From Salinibacterium sp. ZJ450 (GTDB lineage: Bacteria; Actinomycetota; Actinomycetes; Actinomycetales; Microbacteriaceae): a stretch of DNA of 64,000 bases. How positions within the stretch are numbered: the stretch's first letter is position 1; each line of letters begins with the position of its first letter. The notes beneath the pieces are model-generated. The model was given only the letters and a program-made list of their open reading frames with translations, ran no database searches and had not been told where the DNA came from. The stretch covers positions 1,736,001 through 1,800,000 of the forward strand of contig NZ_CP061771.1 of the NCBI RefSeq assembly GCF_011751885.2, given 5' to 3'. Position numbers and translations under genes: made by a program. Positions 19,870 through 27,298 of the stretch are shown here, piece after piece.

Positions 19870-20688
19870 CTAGTGCTGTGCCGTGTGGTGGCTGGGCACG
19901 CCGAGTCCGTCGAGCAGGTCGGCGCGGAGTTCGGCGAGGGCGGCGGCGCCGCGGTCGCGGGGCCGGTCGCCGGGTGCGGTCACGATGCGGCGCACGGTGG
20001 CGCCGTCGATGCCCGGTTCCGAGCCGAGCAGCACGACCCGGTCGGCCAGGTAGAGGGCTTCGTCGACGTCGTGGGTGACCAGCACGATGGTGGCCGGTTC
20101 TGCGGCGTGGATTTCGAGCAGCAGGTCCTGCATGCGCAGCCGGGTGAGGGCGTCGAGCGCGCCGAACGGCTCATCGAGCACCAGCACGCCGGGGTTGCGC
20201 GCCAGCGAGCGGGCCAGCGACGCGCGTTGCGCCATGCCGCCGGATACCTCGCGCGGTCGCAGCGTGTTGGCGTGGGCGAGGCCGACCAGCTTCAGCAGTT
20301 CGGCGACCCTGGCGCGGCCGTCGGCCCGTCGGGTGCCCTTCGGCAGTCCCAGTTCCACGTTGCGCTCGATGGTGCGCCACGGCAGCAGGCGCGGCTCTTG
20401 GAAGGCCACCGCGCTGCGCTGGTCGATTCCGGTCACCCGGCTGCCGTCGATGCTGACCTCACCGGCATCCGGGAAGTCGAGGCCGCTGATCTGCCGCAGC
20501 AGGGTGGACTTCCCGCAGCCGGACGGGCCGAGCAGGGCGACGATCTCGCCGGGGACGATGTCGATGCTGACGTCGCGGAGCACCGGGCGGGCGGCGCCGG
20601 CGCCGTTCGCGAAGGCGCGGCCTACGCCCTGCAGTGACACGCTCAGGGCGCGGTTCGTGCGGGTGGGGGCAGCGGCTGTCAACGTCAC
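19870..20688 (-). CDS. ssuB: ABC transporter ATP-binding protein, sulfonate/taurine type
   Basis: This is the ATPase powering the importer with the adjacent binding protein and permease. The 272-residue protein shows Walker A GPSGCGKST, the Q-loop in FQEPRLLPW, the signature SGGMAQRASLARSL, Walker B VLVLDEPFGALD and the H-loop in VTHDVDEAL. The FQEPRLLPW variant is characteristic of SsuB/TauB/NrtD ATPases. GTG start at 20686-20688, with GAGG a few bases upstream. It is the first gene of the three-gene unit, 155 bases from nusB. Its end and the following gap contain repeated AGCAC motifs. Confidence 0.93.
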   Translation of the reverse strand: MTLTAAAPTRTNRALSVSLQGVGRAFANGAGAARPVLRDVSIDIVPGEIVALLGPSGCGKSTLLRQISGLDFPDAGEVSIDGSRVTGIDQRSAVAFQEPRLLPWRTIERNVELGLPKGTRRADGRARVAELLKLVGLAHANTLRPREVSGGMAQRASLARSLARNPGVLVLDEPFGALDALTRLRMQDLLLEIHAAEPATIVLVTHDVDEALYLADRVVLLGSEPGIDGATVRRIVTAPGDRPRDRGAAALAELRADLLDGLGVPSHHTAQH

Positions 20689-20690
20689 AC

Positions 20691-20751
20691 CCTCACGTTA
20701 TTGCCGCAGCGCGAAGTGGCATAAACCTCACGTAACACAGCGACACGAAAC
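20691..20751. promoter_or_regulatory. Candidate operator region of the ABC transporter
   Basis: Two copies of CCTCACGT occur at 20691-20698 and 20726-20733, 35 bases apart in the same orientation. The second runs into GTAAC (20732-20736), with GAAAC ten bases further on (20747-20751). The repeats cover the expected promoter of the transporter genes. No confident -10/-35 is recognised. Regulator identity is unknown; a sulfur- or nitrogen-responsive protein is possible. Confidence 0.3.
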
Positions 20752-20777
20752 GCCGCGCGTGCTCTTTAAACGCCGAA

Positions 20778-20816
20778 GGCCGCCGCGGACGCGCGATGAG
20801 CGCGCCGGCGACGGCC
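20778..20816 (-). terminator. Hairpin terminator after nusB
   Basis: Seventeen-base arms (20778-20794 and 20800-20816) pair with a single mismatch and two G-U pairs around a five-base loop. They start 27 bases after the nusB stop, and GGCGTTTAAA follows on the transcript. This isolates the aro-efp-nusB genes from the ABC transporter. Confidence 0.8.
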
Positions 20817-20843
20817 GATGGTGGTGTGGTTACAGGGCGGTGG

Positions 20844-21257
20844 TTACTCCGCGAGCTGCGCGATGCGCGCGAGCAGGCCGTTCACGAACCCGGCGGAGTC
20901 CTCCGTGCTCAGCACGGTCGCCGATTCGACGGCCTCCGAGATCGCGACGACGGTGGGTACCTCGTCGTTGTGCAGGATCTCCCAGATGCCGATCCGCACG
21001 ATCGCGCGGTCAAGCACCGGCATCCGCTGGATGGTCCAGCCCTGCGCGTATGTCTCGATCAGCTCGTCGATCTCGTCGAGGTGGTCGTTCACGCCGGTGA
21101 TGATGTCGGCGGCGTAGCCCCACGACGAGGACCGCTCCGGGCGCTCCGCGGCGCGCAGCGATTCATCGGCGAAAACATCGGCGATCGGAAGCCCGCGGAT
21201 GTCGGCGACGTACAGAACATCGAGGGCGCGTTTGCGCGCTTTGGTGCGAGCGCTCAC
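20844..21257 (-). CDS. nusB: Transcription antitermination factor NusB
   Basis: NusB binds boxA RNA with S10 (NusE) to support antitermination in rRNA operons. The 137-residue, all-helical protein starts MSARTKARKRALDVLYVAD and contains YAQGWTIQRMPVLDRAIVRI and ISEAVESATVLSTEDSAGFV, both standard NusB blocks. GTG start at 21255-21257 overlaps the efp stop by one base (TAGTG). The efp-nusB pair is conserved in actinobacteria. A strong terminator follows. Confidence 0.97.
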   Translation of the reverse strand: MSARTKARKRALDVLYVADIRGLPIADVFADESLRAAERPERSSSWGYAADIITGVNDHLDEIDELIETYAQGWTIQRMPVLDRAIVRIGIWEILHNDEVPTVVAISEAVESATVLSTEDSAGFVNGLLARIAQLAE

Positions 21258-21820
21258 TAGTCGTTCACGCGGCCGAGGTAGTCACCCGTGCGGGTGTCGA
21301 CCTTGACCTTGGTGCCGGTCTCGAGGAACAGCGGAACCTGGATCTCGTACCCGGTCTCCACGGTGGCCGCCTTGGTGCCGGCGCTCGACCGGTCGCCCTG
21401 CAGGCCAGGCTCGGTGTAGGTGACCTCGAGCACAACGGATGCCGGCAGTTCGACGTAGAGCGGGTTGCCGTTGTTCAGCGCGATGGTGACCGACTGGTTC
21501 TCGAGCATGAAGTTGGCGGCGTCGCCGACGACCGTGCTCGACACGTTGATCTGGTCGTAGTCTGCGGTGTCCATGAAGACGAAGGAGTCACCGTCCTGGT
21601 ACAGGTAGGTGAAGTCGCGGCGGTCGACGTTCTCGATCTCGATCTTGGTGCCGGCGTTGTAGGTCTTGTCGACGGTCTTGCCCGAGACCACGTTCTTCAT
21701 TTTGGTGCGCACGAACGCGCCACCCTTACCGGGCTTGACGTGCTGGAAGTCGATCACGGTCCACAGCTGGCCGTCGATCTTCAATACGACGCCGTTCCTG
21801 ATGTCAGCGGTAGAAGCCAT
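21257..21820 (-). CDS. efp: Elongation factor P
   Basis: EF-P relieves ribosome stalling at polyproline stretches. The 187-residue protein has three beta-barrel domains. The loop that reaches the peptidyl-transferase centre is [14 protein letters not shown], with Lys32 at its tip; no lysine-modifying genes (epmA, ymfI type) are seen here, in line with the usually unmodified lysine of actinobacterial EF-P. The C-terminal domain reads [23 protein letters not shown] start at 21818-21820. A TAAACT -10-like box lies about 60 bases upstream. Confidence 0.98.
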   Translation of the reverse strand: MASTADIRNGVVLKIDGQLWTVIDFQHVKPGKGGAFVRTKMKNVVSGKTVDKTYNAGTKIEIENVDRRDFTYLYQDGDSFVFMDTADYDQINVSSTVVGDAANFMLENQSVTIALNNGNPLYVELPASVVLEVTYTEPGLQGDRSSAGTKAATVETGYEIQVPLFLETGTKVKVDTRTGDYLGRVND

Positions 21821-21876
21821 GAAAGAAATCCATTCAGTTGGGAGAAAGTCAGTCGGCAGAAAATGCCCGCGAAGTA

Positions 21877-21882
21877 GTTTAG
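21877..21882 (-). promoter_or_regulatory. Possible -10 box of the efp-nusB unit
   Basis: TAAACT on the minus strand fits the actinobacterial TANNNT -10 consensus and lies in the 86-base gap between aroB and efp. GACTGT 17 bases upstream is only a weak -35 match. Read-through from aroB remains possible. Confidence 0.35.
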
Positions 21883-21906
21883 CGCGCCAGACCTGAGGAC
21901 AGTCGG

Positions 21907-22983
21907 TTAGCGGCCGATCTCCTGGTACGCGGCGAACAGCAGCGACTCGTCTGGCCCGGTCAGCACCGAGGGGCGGCCGATGTCATCGAGCACGATGAAG
22001 CGCAGCATGCTGCCCCTGGCCTTCTTGTCCCGCTTCATGGTGGCCAGCAGCGTGCGCCAGCGACCGACAGGGTACGTGGTGGGCAGGCTGAGGGATTCCA
22101 GGATGCTGCGGTGCCGGTCGACGGCCTCGTCGCTGAGCGACCCGGTGAGGCGGGATAGTTCCGCGGCGAAGACCATGCCGATCGCGATCGCGGCACCGTG
22201 ACGCCACTGGTAGCGTTCCGCGTGCTCGATCGCGTGACCGAGCGTGTGTCCGTAGTTCAGGATCTCGCGCTGGTCGGACTCCTTGAAGTCGACACCGACG
22301 ACGCGCGCCTTCATCCCGATCGCCAACTCGACCACGCGGCGGAACTGCGGCGTCGTCGGGTCGGTGACGGCGTCGACGTCGGCCTCGATGATGTCGAGGA
22401 TCTCCGGCTCGGCGATGAATCCGGCCTTCACGATCTCGGCGAAACCGGCGAGGATCTCGTTCTTCGGCAGCGAATCGAGCAGGTCAAGGTCGACGAGCAC
22501 GGCCGCGGGTGCGTAGAAGGCGCCGACCAGGTTCTTGCCCTCGTTGGTGTTGATCCCGGTCTTGCCGCCGACGGCGGCGTCGACGGCGCCGAGCACGGTG
22601 GTGGGCACCTGGATCAGGGTGACGCCGCGCAGCCAGGTGGCGGCGACGAACCCGGCCAGGTCGGTGGTCGCTCCCCCGCCGAGGCCGATGACCGCGTCGG
22701 AGCGGGTGAAGTCGGTCTGTCCCATGATCTGCCAGCAGAACGCGGCCACCTCGATGCGCTTGGCCGCCTCGGCATCCGGGATCTCGGCCAGCAGCACCTC
22801 GTACTGCCCAGACAGCTGCTCGCGCAGGGCTTCCGCCCGGGCACCCAGGGTGGGGGCGTGCACGACGAGCACCTTCTTGACCTTGCTGCCGAGCTGGTCG
22901 GCGATGGAGCCGACCAGGCCGCGGCCGATGCGCACGTCGTACGGCTCCAGGCCGGGAACGGTGATGACGGTGGTGTCGGTCAT
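21907..22983 (-). CDS. aroB: 3-dehydroquinate synthase
   Basis: AroB converts DAHP to 3-dehydroquinate, the second shikimate-pathway step, using NAD and a divalent metal. The 358-residue protein shows the NAD-binding [38 protein letters not shown] (substrate site), the metal ligand region GFAEIVKAG and the metal-binding His in [16 protein letters not shown] start overlaps the aroK stop (ATGA, 22980-22983). It closes the aroE-aroC-aroK-aroB series. Confidence 0.98.
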   Translation of the reverse strand: MTDTTVITVPGLEPYDVRIGRGLVGSIADQLGSKVKKVLVVHAPTLGARAEALREQLSGQYEVLLAEIPDAEAAKRIEVAAFCWQIMGQTDFTRSDAVIGLGGGATTDLAGFVAATWLRGVTLIQVPTTVLGAVDAAVGGKTGINTNEGKNLVGAFYAPAAVLVDLDLLDSLPKNEILAGFAEIVKAGFIAEPEILDIIEADVDAVTDPTTPQFRRVVELAIGMKARVVGVDFKESDQREILNYGHTLGHAIEHAERYQWRHGAAIAIGMVFAAELSRLTGSLSDEAVDRHRSILESLSLPTTYPVGRWRTLLATMKRDKKARGSMLRFIVLDDIGRPSVLTGPDESLLFAAYQEIGR

Positions 22984-23522
22984 TTCTCGGTGTCCTTACG
23001 GTGCGTGTCCGTCAGCTGCGGCAGCTCGGCGGCCAGCCAGTCGGCGATCTCGGCGGCGATGGTGTCGATCGGGCGGGCGGAGGTGTCCCAGGTGCGCACG
23101 GCGAGGCGTTCGTAGATCGGCCGGCGCGCCTCGACGAGCCTGATCCACGCGTCCACTCCGCCGTCCTTCAGCAGCGGGCGCTTGCCGCTGGTGATCCGCG
23201 CCGCCACGGCGTCGGCGGTGGTGGTGAGCAGCACCACGCGTTGGTCGCGCAGCGCCGCCTGGGTGAGTTCGTGGATGACGGCGCCGCCGCCGACGGACAC
23301 GATGGCCTCTTCGGTGAGCGCCTCGGCGACCACCCGCTGTTCGAGTTCGCGAAAGTGCAGTTCTCCGTGCGTGGCGAAGATCTCGGTGATCTCGCCGTGC
23401 AGCGCGGTGATCCGCTTGTCGGTGTCGATGAAGGGCACGCCGAGCAGGCGCGCAACCCGCTTGCCGATCTTCGACTTGCCGGAACTGGGCGCGCCGATGA
23501 AGACGGCGATCGGAGTGGCCAT
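22980..23522 (-). CDS. aroK: Shikimate kinase
   Basis: AroK phosphorylates shikimate at the 3-position. The 180-residue protein has the P-loop FIGAPSSGKSKIGKRVA, the substrate-binding DTDKRI segment, and SVGGGAVIH (GGG motif); the adenine-side segment GKRPLL is also present. ATG start is three bases after the aroC stop, and its end overlaps aroB by four bases. Confidence 0.97.
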   Translation of the reverse strand: MATPIAVFIGAPSSGKSKIGKRVARLLGVPFIDTDKRITALHGEITEIFATHGELHFRELEQRVVAEALTEEAIVSVGGGAVIHELTQAALRDQRVVLLTTTADAVAARITSGKRPLLKDGGVDAWIRLVEARRPIYERLAVRTWDTSARPIDTIAAEIADWLAAELPQLTDTHRKDTEK

Positions 23523-23525
23523 GGG

Positions 23526-24734
23526 CTAGTCGACCGAGATCGAGGTGTCGCCGGTGCGCAGCGCGTCCGGGATGGCGGTGAGGTAGCCCTGCAGGTTGCG
23601 GGCGGTCTCGGCGACGGAGTCGCCTCCGAACTTCTCGATCACCGAGTTCGCCAGAACGAGCGCGACCATGGCTTCGGCGACGACGCCGGCCGCCGGAACG
23701 GCACAGACATCGGAGCGCTGGTGGTGCGCGGCAGCGGCGCTTCCGGTGGCGACGTCGACCGTGCGGAGCGCGTGCGGGATGGTGGCGATCGGCTTCATGC
23801 CGGCGCGCACCCGCAGCACGGTGCCGGTGGACATGCCGCCCTCTGTGCCGCCCGCCTTGTCGCTCAGCCGGGCGATCGTGTCGCCGGCCTGCACCAGTTC
23901 GTCGTGCGCGGCTGAGCCGCGGCGGGTGGTGGTGAGGAAGCCGTCGCCGACCTCGACGCCCTTGATCGCCTGGATGCCCATCAGGGCTGAGGCCAGTTGG
24001 GCGTCCAGACGCCGGTCCCAGTGCACGTATGAGCCGAGTCCCGGTGGCAATCCGTACGCGAGCACCTCCACGATGCCGCCGAGGGTGTCACCGTCCCGGT
24101 GGGCGGCATCGACCTCGGCGACCATCAGTTCGCTGGTGGCGGGGTCGAAGCAGCGCAGCGGATCGGCGTCGAGCGTGGCGACATCGTCCGGGTGCGGCAG
24201 CGGGCTGCCTTCCGGCACGCGTACCGGCCCGATCGAGAGGGTGTGGCTGACCAGGCGGATGCCGAGTTCAGCCAGGAACGACTTGGCGACGGCGCCGAGG
24301 GCGACGCGCGCGGCGGTCTCCCGGGCGCTTGCCCGCTCGAGCACCGGACGGGCCTCGTCGAAGCCGTACTTCTGCATGCCGACCAGGTCGGCGTGGCCGG
24401 GGCGTGGCCGGGTGAGCGGGGCACCGCGGCCGCCGGTGAGCTTCTCGGGCTCGACCGGCTCCGGGCTCATCACGTCGACCCACTTGGGCCATTCGGTGTT
24501 GCCGACACGCACCGCGATGGTGCTGCCGAGACTGAAGCCATGGCGGACGCCGCCGGACAGGTGCAGTTCGTCTTCTTCGAACTTCATCCGCGCGCCGCGC
24601 CCGTAGCCGAGTTTGCGGCGGGCCAGGTCGGCTCGGAGGTCCTCCAGCCGCACCGGCACACCGGCCGGCAGGCCTTCCAGGACGGCAATCAATTCCGGGC
24701 CGTGAGACTCACCTGCGGTCAACCATCGAAGCAT
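23526..24734 (-). CDS. aroC: Chorismate synthase
   Basis: AroC makes chorismate from EPSP and needs reduced FMN. The 402-residue protein begins [15 protein letters not shown] (signature 1 with the catalytic His) and contains the [15 protein letters not shown] block, [18 protein letters not shown] (signature 2) and the late [14 protein letters not shown] plus [17 protein letters not shown] regions. Length is normal. It sits 34 bases after aroE and three before aroK. Confidence 0.98.
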   Translation of the reverse strand: MLRWLTAGESHGPELIAVLEGLPAGVPVRLEDLRADLARRKLGYGRGARMKFEEDELHLSGGVRHGFSLGSTIAVRVGNTEWPKWVDVMSPEPVEPEKLTGGRGAPLTRPRPGHADLVGMQKYGFDEARPVLERASARETAARVALGAVAKSFLAELGIRLVSHTLSIGPVRVPEGSPLPHPDDVATLDADPLRCFDPATSELMVAEVDAAHRDGDTLGGIVEVLAYGLPPGLGSYVHWDRRLDAQLASALMGIQAIKGVEVGDGFLTTTRRGSAAHDELVQAGDTIARLSDKAGGTEGGMSTGTVLRVRAGMKPIATIPHALRTVDVATGSAAAAHHQRSDVCAVPAAGVVAEAMVALVLANSVIEKFGGDSVAETARNLQGYLTAIPDALRTGDTSISVD

Positions 24735-24768
24735 TGTTCAATCTTCCCACAGCCGGAGCGTTCGGATT

Positions 24769-25599
24769 TCAGCCCTGGACTCCGACCGCGGCGCGCATCG
24801 CCGCGTGCACGGTGGCTTCATCGGGCAGCGGGGTGCTGGCGTCGCCCTGAACGAAGATGCGCACCTGGAGCAGGGCCTGCCCGATCAGCATCTCGATGCC
24901 GGGCACCACCGTGCCCTCCGCCTGGTACCAGGCCGTCGCGAGCCCGGTCGGCCAGGGCTTGTATGCAACGTCGAACAGCACGGCGCTCTGGCGCACCCGC
25001 TCGGCGAAGTCGAGGCTCACGGTGGCGCCGTTCGGCAGGGTGCTGACCACCACATCGGCATCTAATGCCGCGACATCCGCCAGTTCACGAACATCCACGC
25101 GCACGCCCACCCGCAGACCGAGATCAACCAGGTGGAACGCCTTCTGCGGGCTGCGGGCCGCCACGGTTACCGTGTCTACGCCGAGTTGGGACAGTGCGAC
25201 CAGTGCGGATGCGGCCGTCGCCCCCGCCCCGAGGATCACGCCAGACTCGACCGAGTCGAGGCCGGCGCTTCTCAGCGGCTCGGTGATCCCGAAGACGTCG
25301 GTGTTGAACCCCAACCGCCCGCCGTCGGTGTACAGCAGCGTGTTCGCCGCCCCTGTCAGGGTGGCGAGCTCGTCGACCCGGTCGAGCAGCGGAAGCACCT
25401 GCTGCTTCAACGGCATCGTCAGGGACAGCCCTCGCCAGCTGCTGTCCCGCGAGGTGACGAACGCGGCGAGGGTGTCCTCGGTCACCTCGATCGGTTCGTA
25501 TGACCAGTCCAGGCCCAGCGTGCGGTACGCGGCGGCGTGCAGCGCCGGCGACTGGGAGTGCGCAATCGGGGAGCCGAGAACGGCGAGCTGTGTCGTCAT
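24769..25599 (-). CDS. aroE: Shikimate dehydrogenase
   Basis: AroE reduces 3-dehydroshikimate to shikimate with NADPH. The 276-residue protein starts MTTQLAVLGSPIAHSQSP (substrate-binding Ser pair), with LTMPLKQQVLP (catalytic Lys) and the NADP-binding loop GVILGAGATAASALVAL. I chose the ATG at 25597-25599, seven bases after the mltG stop; the open frame runs further upstream but only through mltG sequence. The following aroC, aroK and aroB supply other steps of the same pathway. Confidence 0.96.
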   Translation of the reverse strand: MTTQLAVLGSPIAHSQSPALHAAAYRTLGLDWSYEPIEVTEDTLAAFVTSRDSSWRGLSLTMPLKQQVLPLLDRVDELATLTGAANTLLYTDGGRLGFNTDVFGITEPLRSAGLDSVESGVILGAGATAASALVALSQLGVDTVTVAARSPQKAFHLVDLGLRVGVRVDVRELADVAALDADVVVSTLPNGATVSLDFAERVRQSAVLFDVAYKPWPTGLATAWYQAEGTVVPGIEMLIGQALLQVRIFVQGDASTPLPDEATVHAAMRAAVGVQG

Positions 25600-25606
25600 G
25601 GACGCG

Positions 25607-26836
25607 TCAGCAGTCGAAGTCGGTGGTCTTGCACCAGGTGCGCAGCTGTTGCACGGCCGCGTTGTGCTCGGCGGTGGTGGTGGTGAACACGGTCTCGCCG
25701 GTTTCGAGGTTGACCGTGACGAAGTAGATCCAGGTTCCGTCGGCCGGGTGCAGCGCGGCATCCAGTGCCACGTCGCCGGGCGCTGAGATCGGTCCGGCCG
25801 GCAGCCCGGTGTGCGCGTACGTGTTGAACGGGTTGGGGTCGGCGCGTTCCTCGTCGGTGGTGAACACCGTCGCACCGGCGGAGCTCGTGCCGTGGGTGAC
25901 GGCGAAACCGTAGTGGGAGGTGGAGTCGAACTGCAGCATCATCCCGGTGTCCAGACGGTTCTGGATGACGCGGGACACCTTGAAGAAGTCGTCTGACTGA
26001 CGCGCCTCACGTTGGATCAGCGACGCCGTGGTGAGAACGCGCTGACGGTCTTCCGGTGCCACGCCGAGCTTGTCGAGGCGCTGCATCATCGTGTTCACGA
26101 GGTGTGCGATCTGGTCGTGTGCGCTGATTCCGGGATCGAACGTGTACTTGGCGGGGAACAGGTAGCCCTCGAGGCTGGGCGCCTCGGCCGGGATGCCGAA
26201 CGCCGTGGGGTCTGCCGCCGCCGCCTCGTAGTCCTCCACGGGAACGCCGGTGGCCTCGCTCAGTGCCGCGAAGATCTGCGGCAGCGTGATGCCCTCCCGG
26301 ATCAGCGCGGTGGCGGTGACGTGATTCGCGGGGTCCTGCAGGGCCGCGAGGGCGGCCTTTGCGCTCATCTGCTTCTGCAGGGAGTAAGCGCCCGGGCTGA
26401 AGGTGGGGTTCTCGGCCACGGCCAGGTCGTAGAAGGCGTCGTACGTCATGGTGACGCCGGCCTCGACCAGGCTGCGGGCGACGTCGGCGCCGAAGTCGCC
26501 CTCGGCGATCACGACAGTCACCGGTTCGCCGTTGCCGGTGCCCTCGTAGTCGTTGGGCAGCTCCCAGCCGAGCACCGACCGCACCTGGTCCTCGAACGTG
26601 AACCAGACTGCCGCGGTGCCGGCGCCGAGTACCGCGACCACGGCGATCAGTGCCCACAACCAGCCCAGTCGCCGCTTCCGGCGAGGCGGACCCGATCGGC
26701 CGCCTCCGCTGCTACGGGAACCGGATTCCTCACGCAGCGCCCGGCGGCTCGCCGGAGCGGCCGGCCCCTGCGGAGCCTGGGCTTGCGCGTCGGGCGAGGG
26801 CGTGAACATCTCGTCCCAGCTCGGTTCTAGGGCCAC
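25607..26836 (-). CDS. mltG: Endolytic murein transglycosylase MltG (YceG-like)
   Basis: MltG cleaves nascent peptidoglycan in the membrane and is thought to set glycan strand length. The 409-residue protein has a long disordered N-terminal cytoplasmic tail rich in Ala, Pro, Ser and Arg, one membrane helix (WLWALIAVVAVLGAGTAAVW, about residues 58-77), a LysM-like region, and the YceG domain. The latter shows LEGYLFPAKYTF with the catalytic Glu and ASLIQREAR. GTG start at 26834-26836. It lies between ruvX and aroE as in mycobacteria (Rv2553c). Confidence 0.95.
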   Translation of the reverse strand: MALEPSWDEMFTPSPDAQAQAPQGPAAPASRRALREESGSRSSGGGRSGPPRRKRRLGWLWALIAVVAVLGAGTAAVWFTFEDQVRSVLGWELPNDYEGTGNGEPVTVVIAEGDFGADVARSLVEAGVTMTYDAFYDLAVAENPTFSPGAYSLQKQMSAKAALAALQDPANHVTATALIREGITLPQIFAALSEATGVPVEDYEAAAADPTAFGIPAEAPSLEGYLFPAKYTFDPGISAHDQIAHLVNTMMQRLDKLGVAPEDRQRVLTTASLIQREARQSDDFFKVSRVIQNRLDTGMMLQFDSTSHYGFAVTHGTSSAGATVFTTDEERADPNPFNTYAHTGLPAGPISAPGDVALDAALHPADGTWIYFVTVNLETGETVFTTTTAEHNAAVQQLRTWCKTTDFDC

Positions 26837-26844
26837 TGTGATCC

Positions 26845-27297
26845 TTACTCGGGGGCGACGATGCTGCCGGGCGGGGTACCGCCCGAACGTTCGGTGTCCA
26901 GAGCGTGTTGCAAAATTATCACGGCGGCAACCTGGTCGATGACTGAGCGGGACTTCTTGGTGTTGCGGCCGGTGGCGTGCAGCGCCGACTGCGCCGTGAC
27001 CGTCGACAGCCGTTCATCCACCAGCCGCACCGGGGCGTCGGTGCCGGCGGCCAGCTGCGCGGCGAACTCCCGAGCGTCCGCGGTCGAGGGCGTTTCCCCG
27101 CCGGACAGCGACAGGGGCAGCCCCACCACCAGTTCGATCACCTCGTGTTCCGCGGCGTGCTCCAGCACCCGCCGCACCGAGTCATCCGCCCGCTGCACGG
27201 TGGCGACCGGCGTCGCCAGCATGCCGTGCGGGTCGCTCACCGCGACACCGACGCGGGCCTTGCCCACGTCGATGCCGAGTCGTCTTCCGGTGCGCAC
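26845..27297 (-). CDS. ruvX: Holliday-junction resolvase-like nuclease RuvX (YqgF)
   Basis: RuvX/YqgF proteins have an RNase H fold and act in rRNA maturation or as putative Holliday-junction resolvases. The 150-residue protein starts VRTGRRLGIDVGKARVGVAV, with the first catalytic Asp at residue 10. It also has VVGLPLSLSGGE (second acidic region), VDERLSTVTAQSAL and a C-terminal VIDQVAAVIILQHALD. I chose the GTG at 27295-27297, which starts two bases after the alaS stop; the open frame extends upstream only over alaS codons. Confidence 0.94.
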   Translation of the reverse strand: MRTGRRLGIDVGKARVGVAVSDPHGMLATPVATVQRADDSVRRVLEHAAEHEVIELVVGLPLSLSGGETPSTADAREFAAQLAAGTDAPVRLVDERLSTVTAQSALHATGRNTKKSRSVIDQVAAVIILQHALDTERSGGTPPGSIVAPE

Positions 27298-27298
27298 G

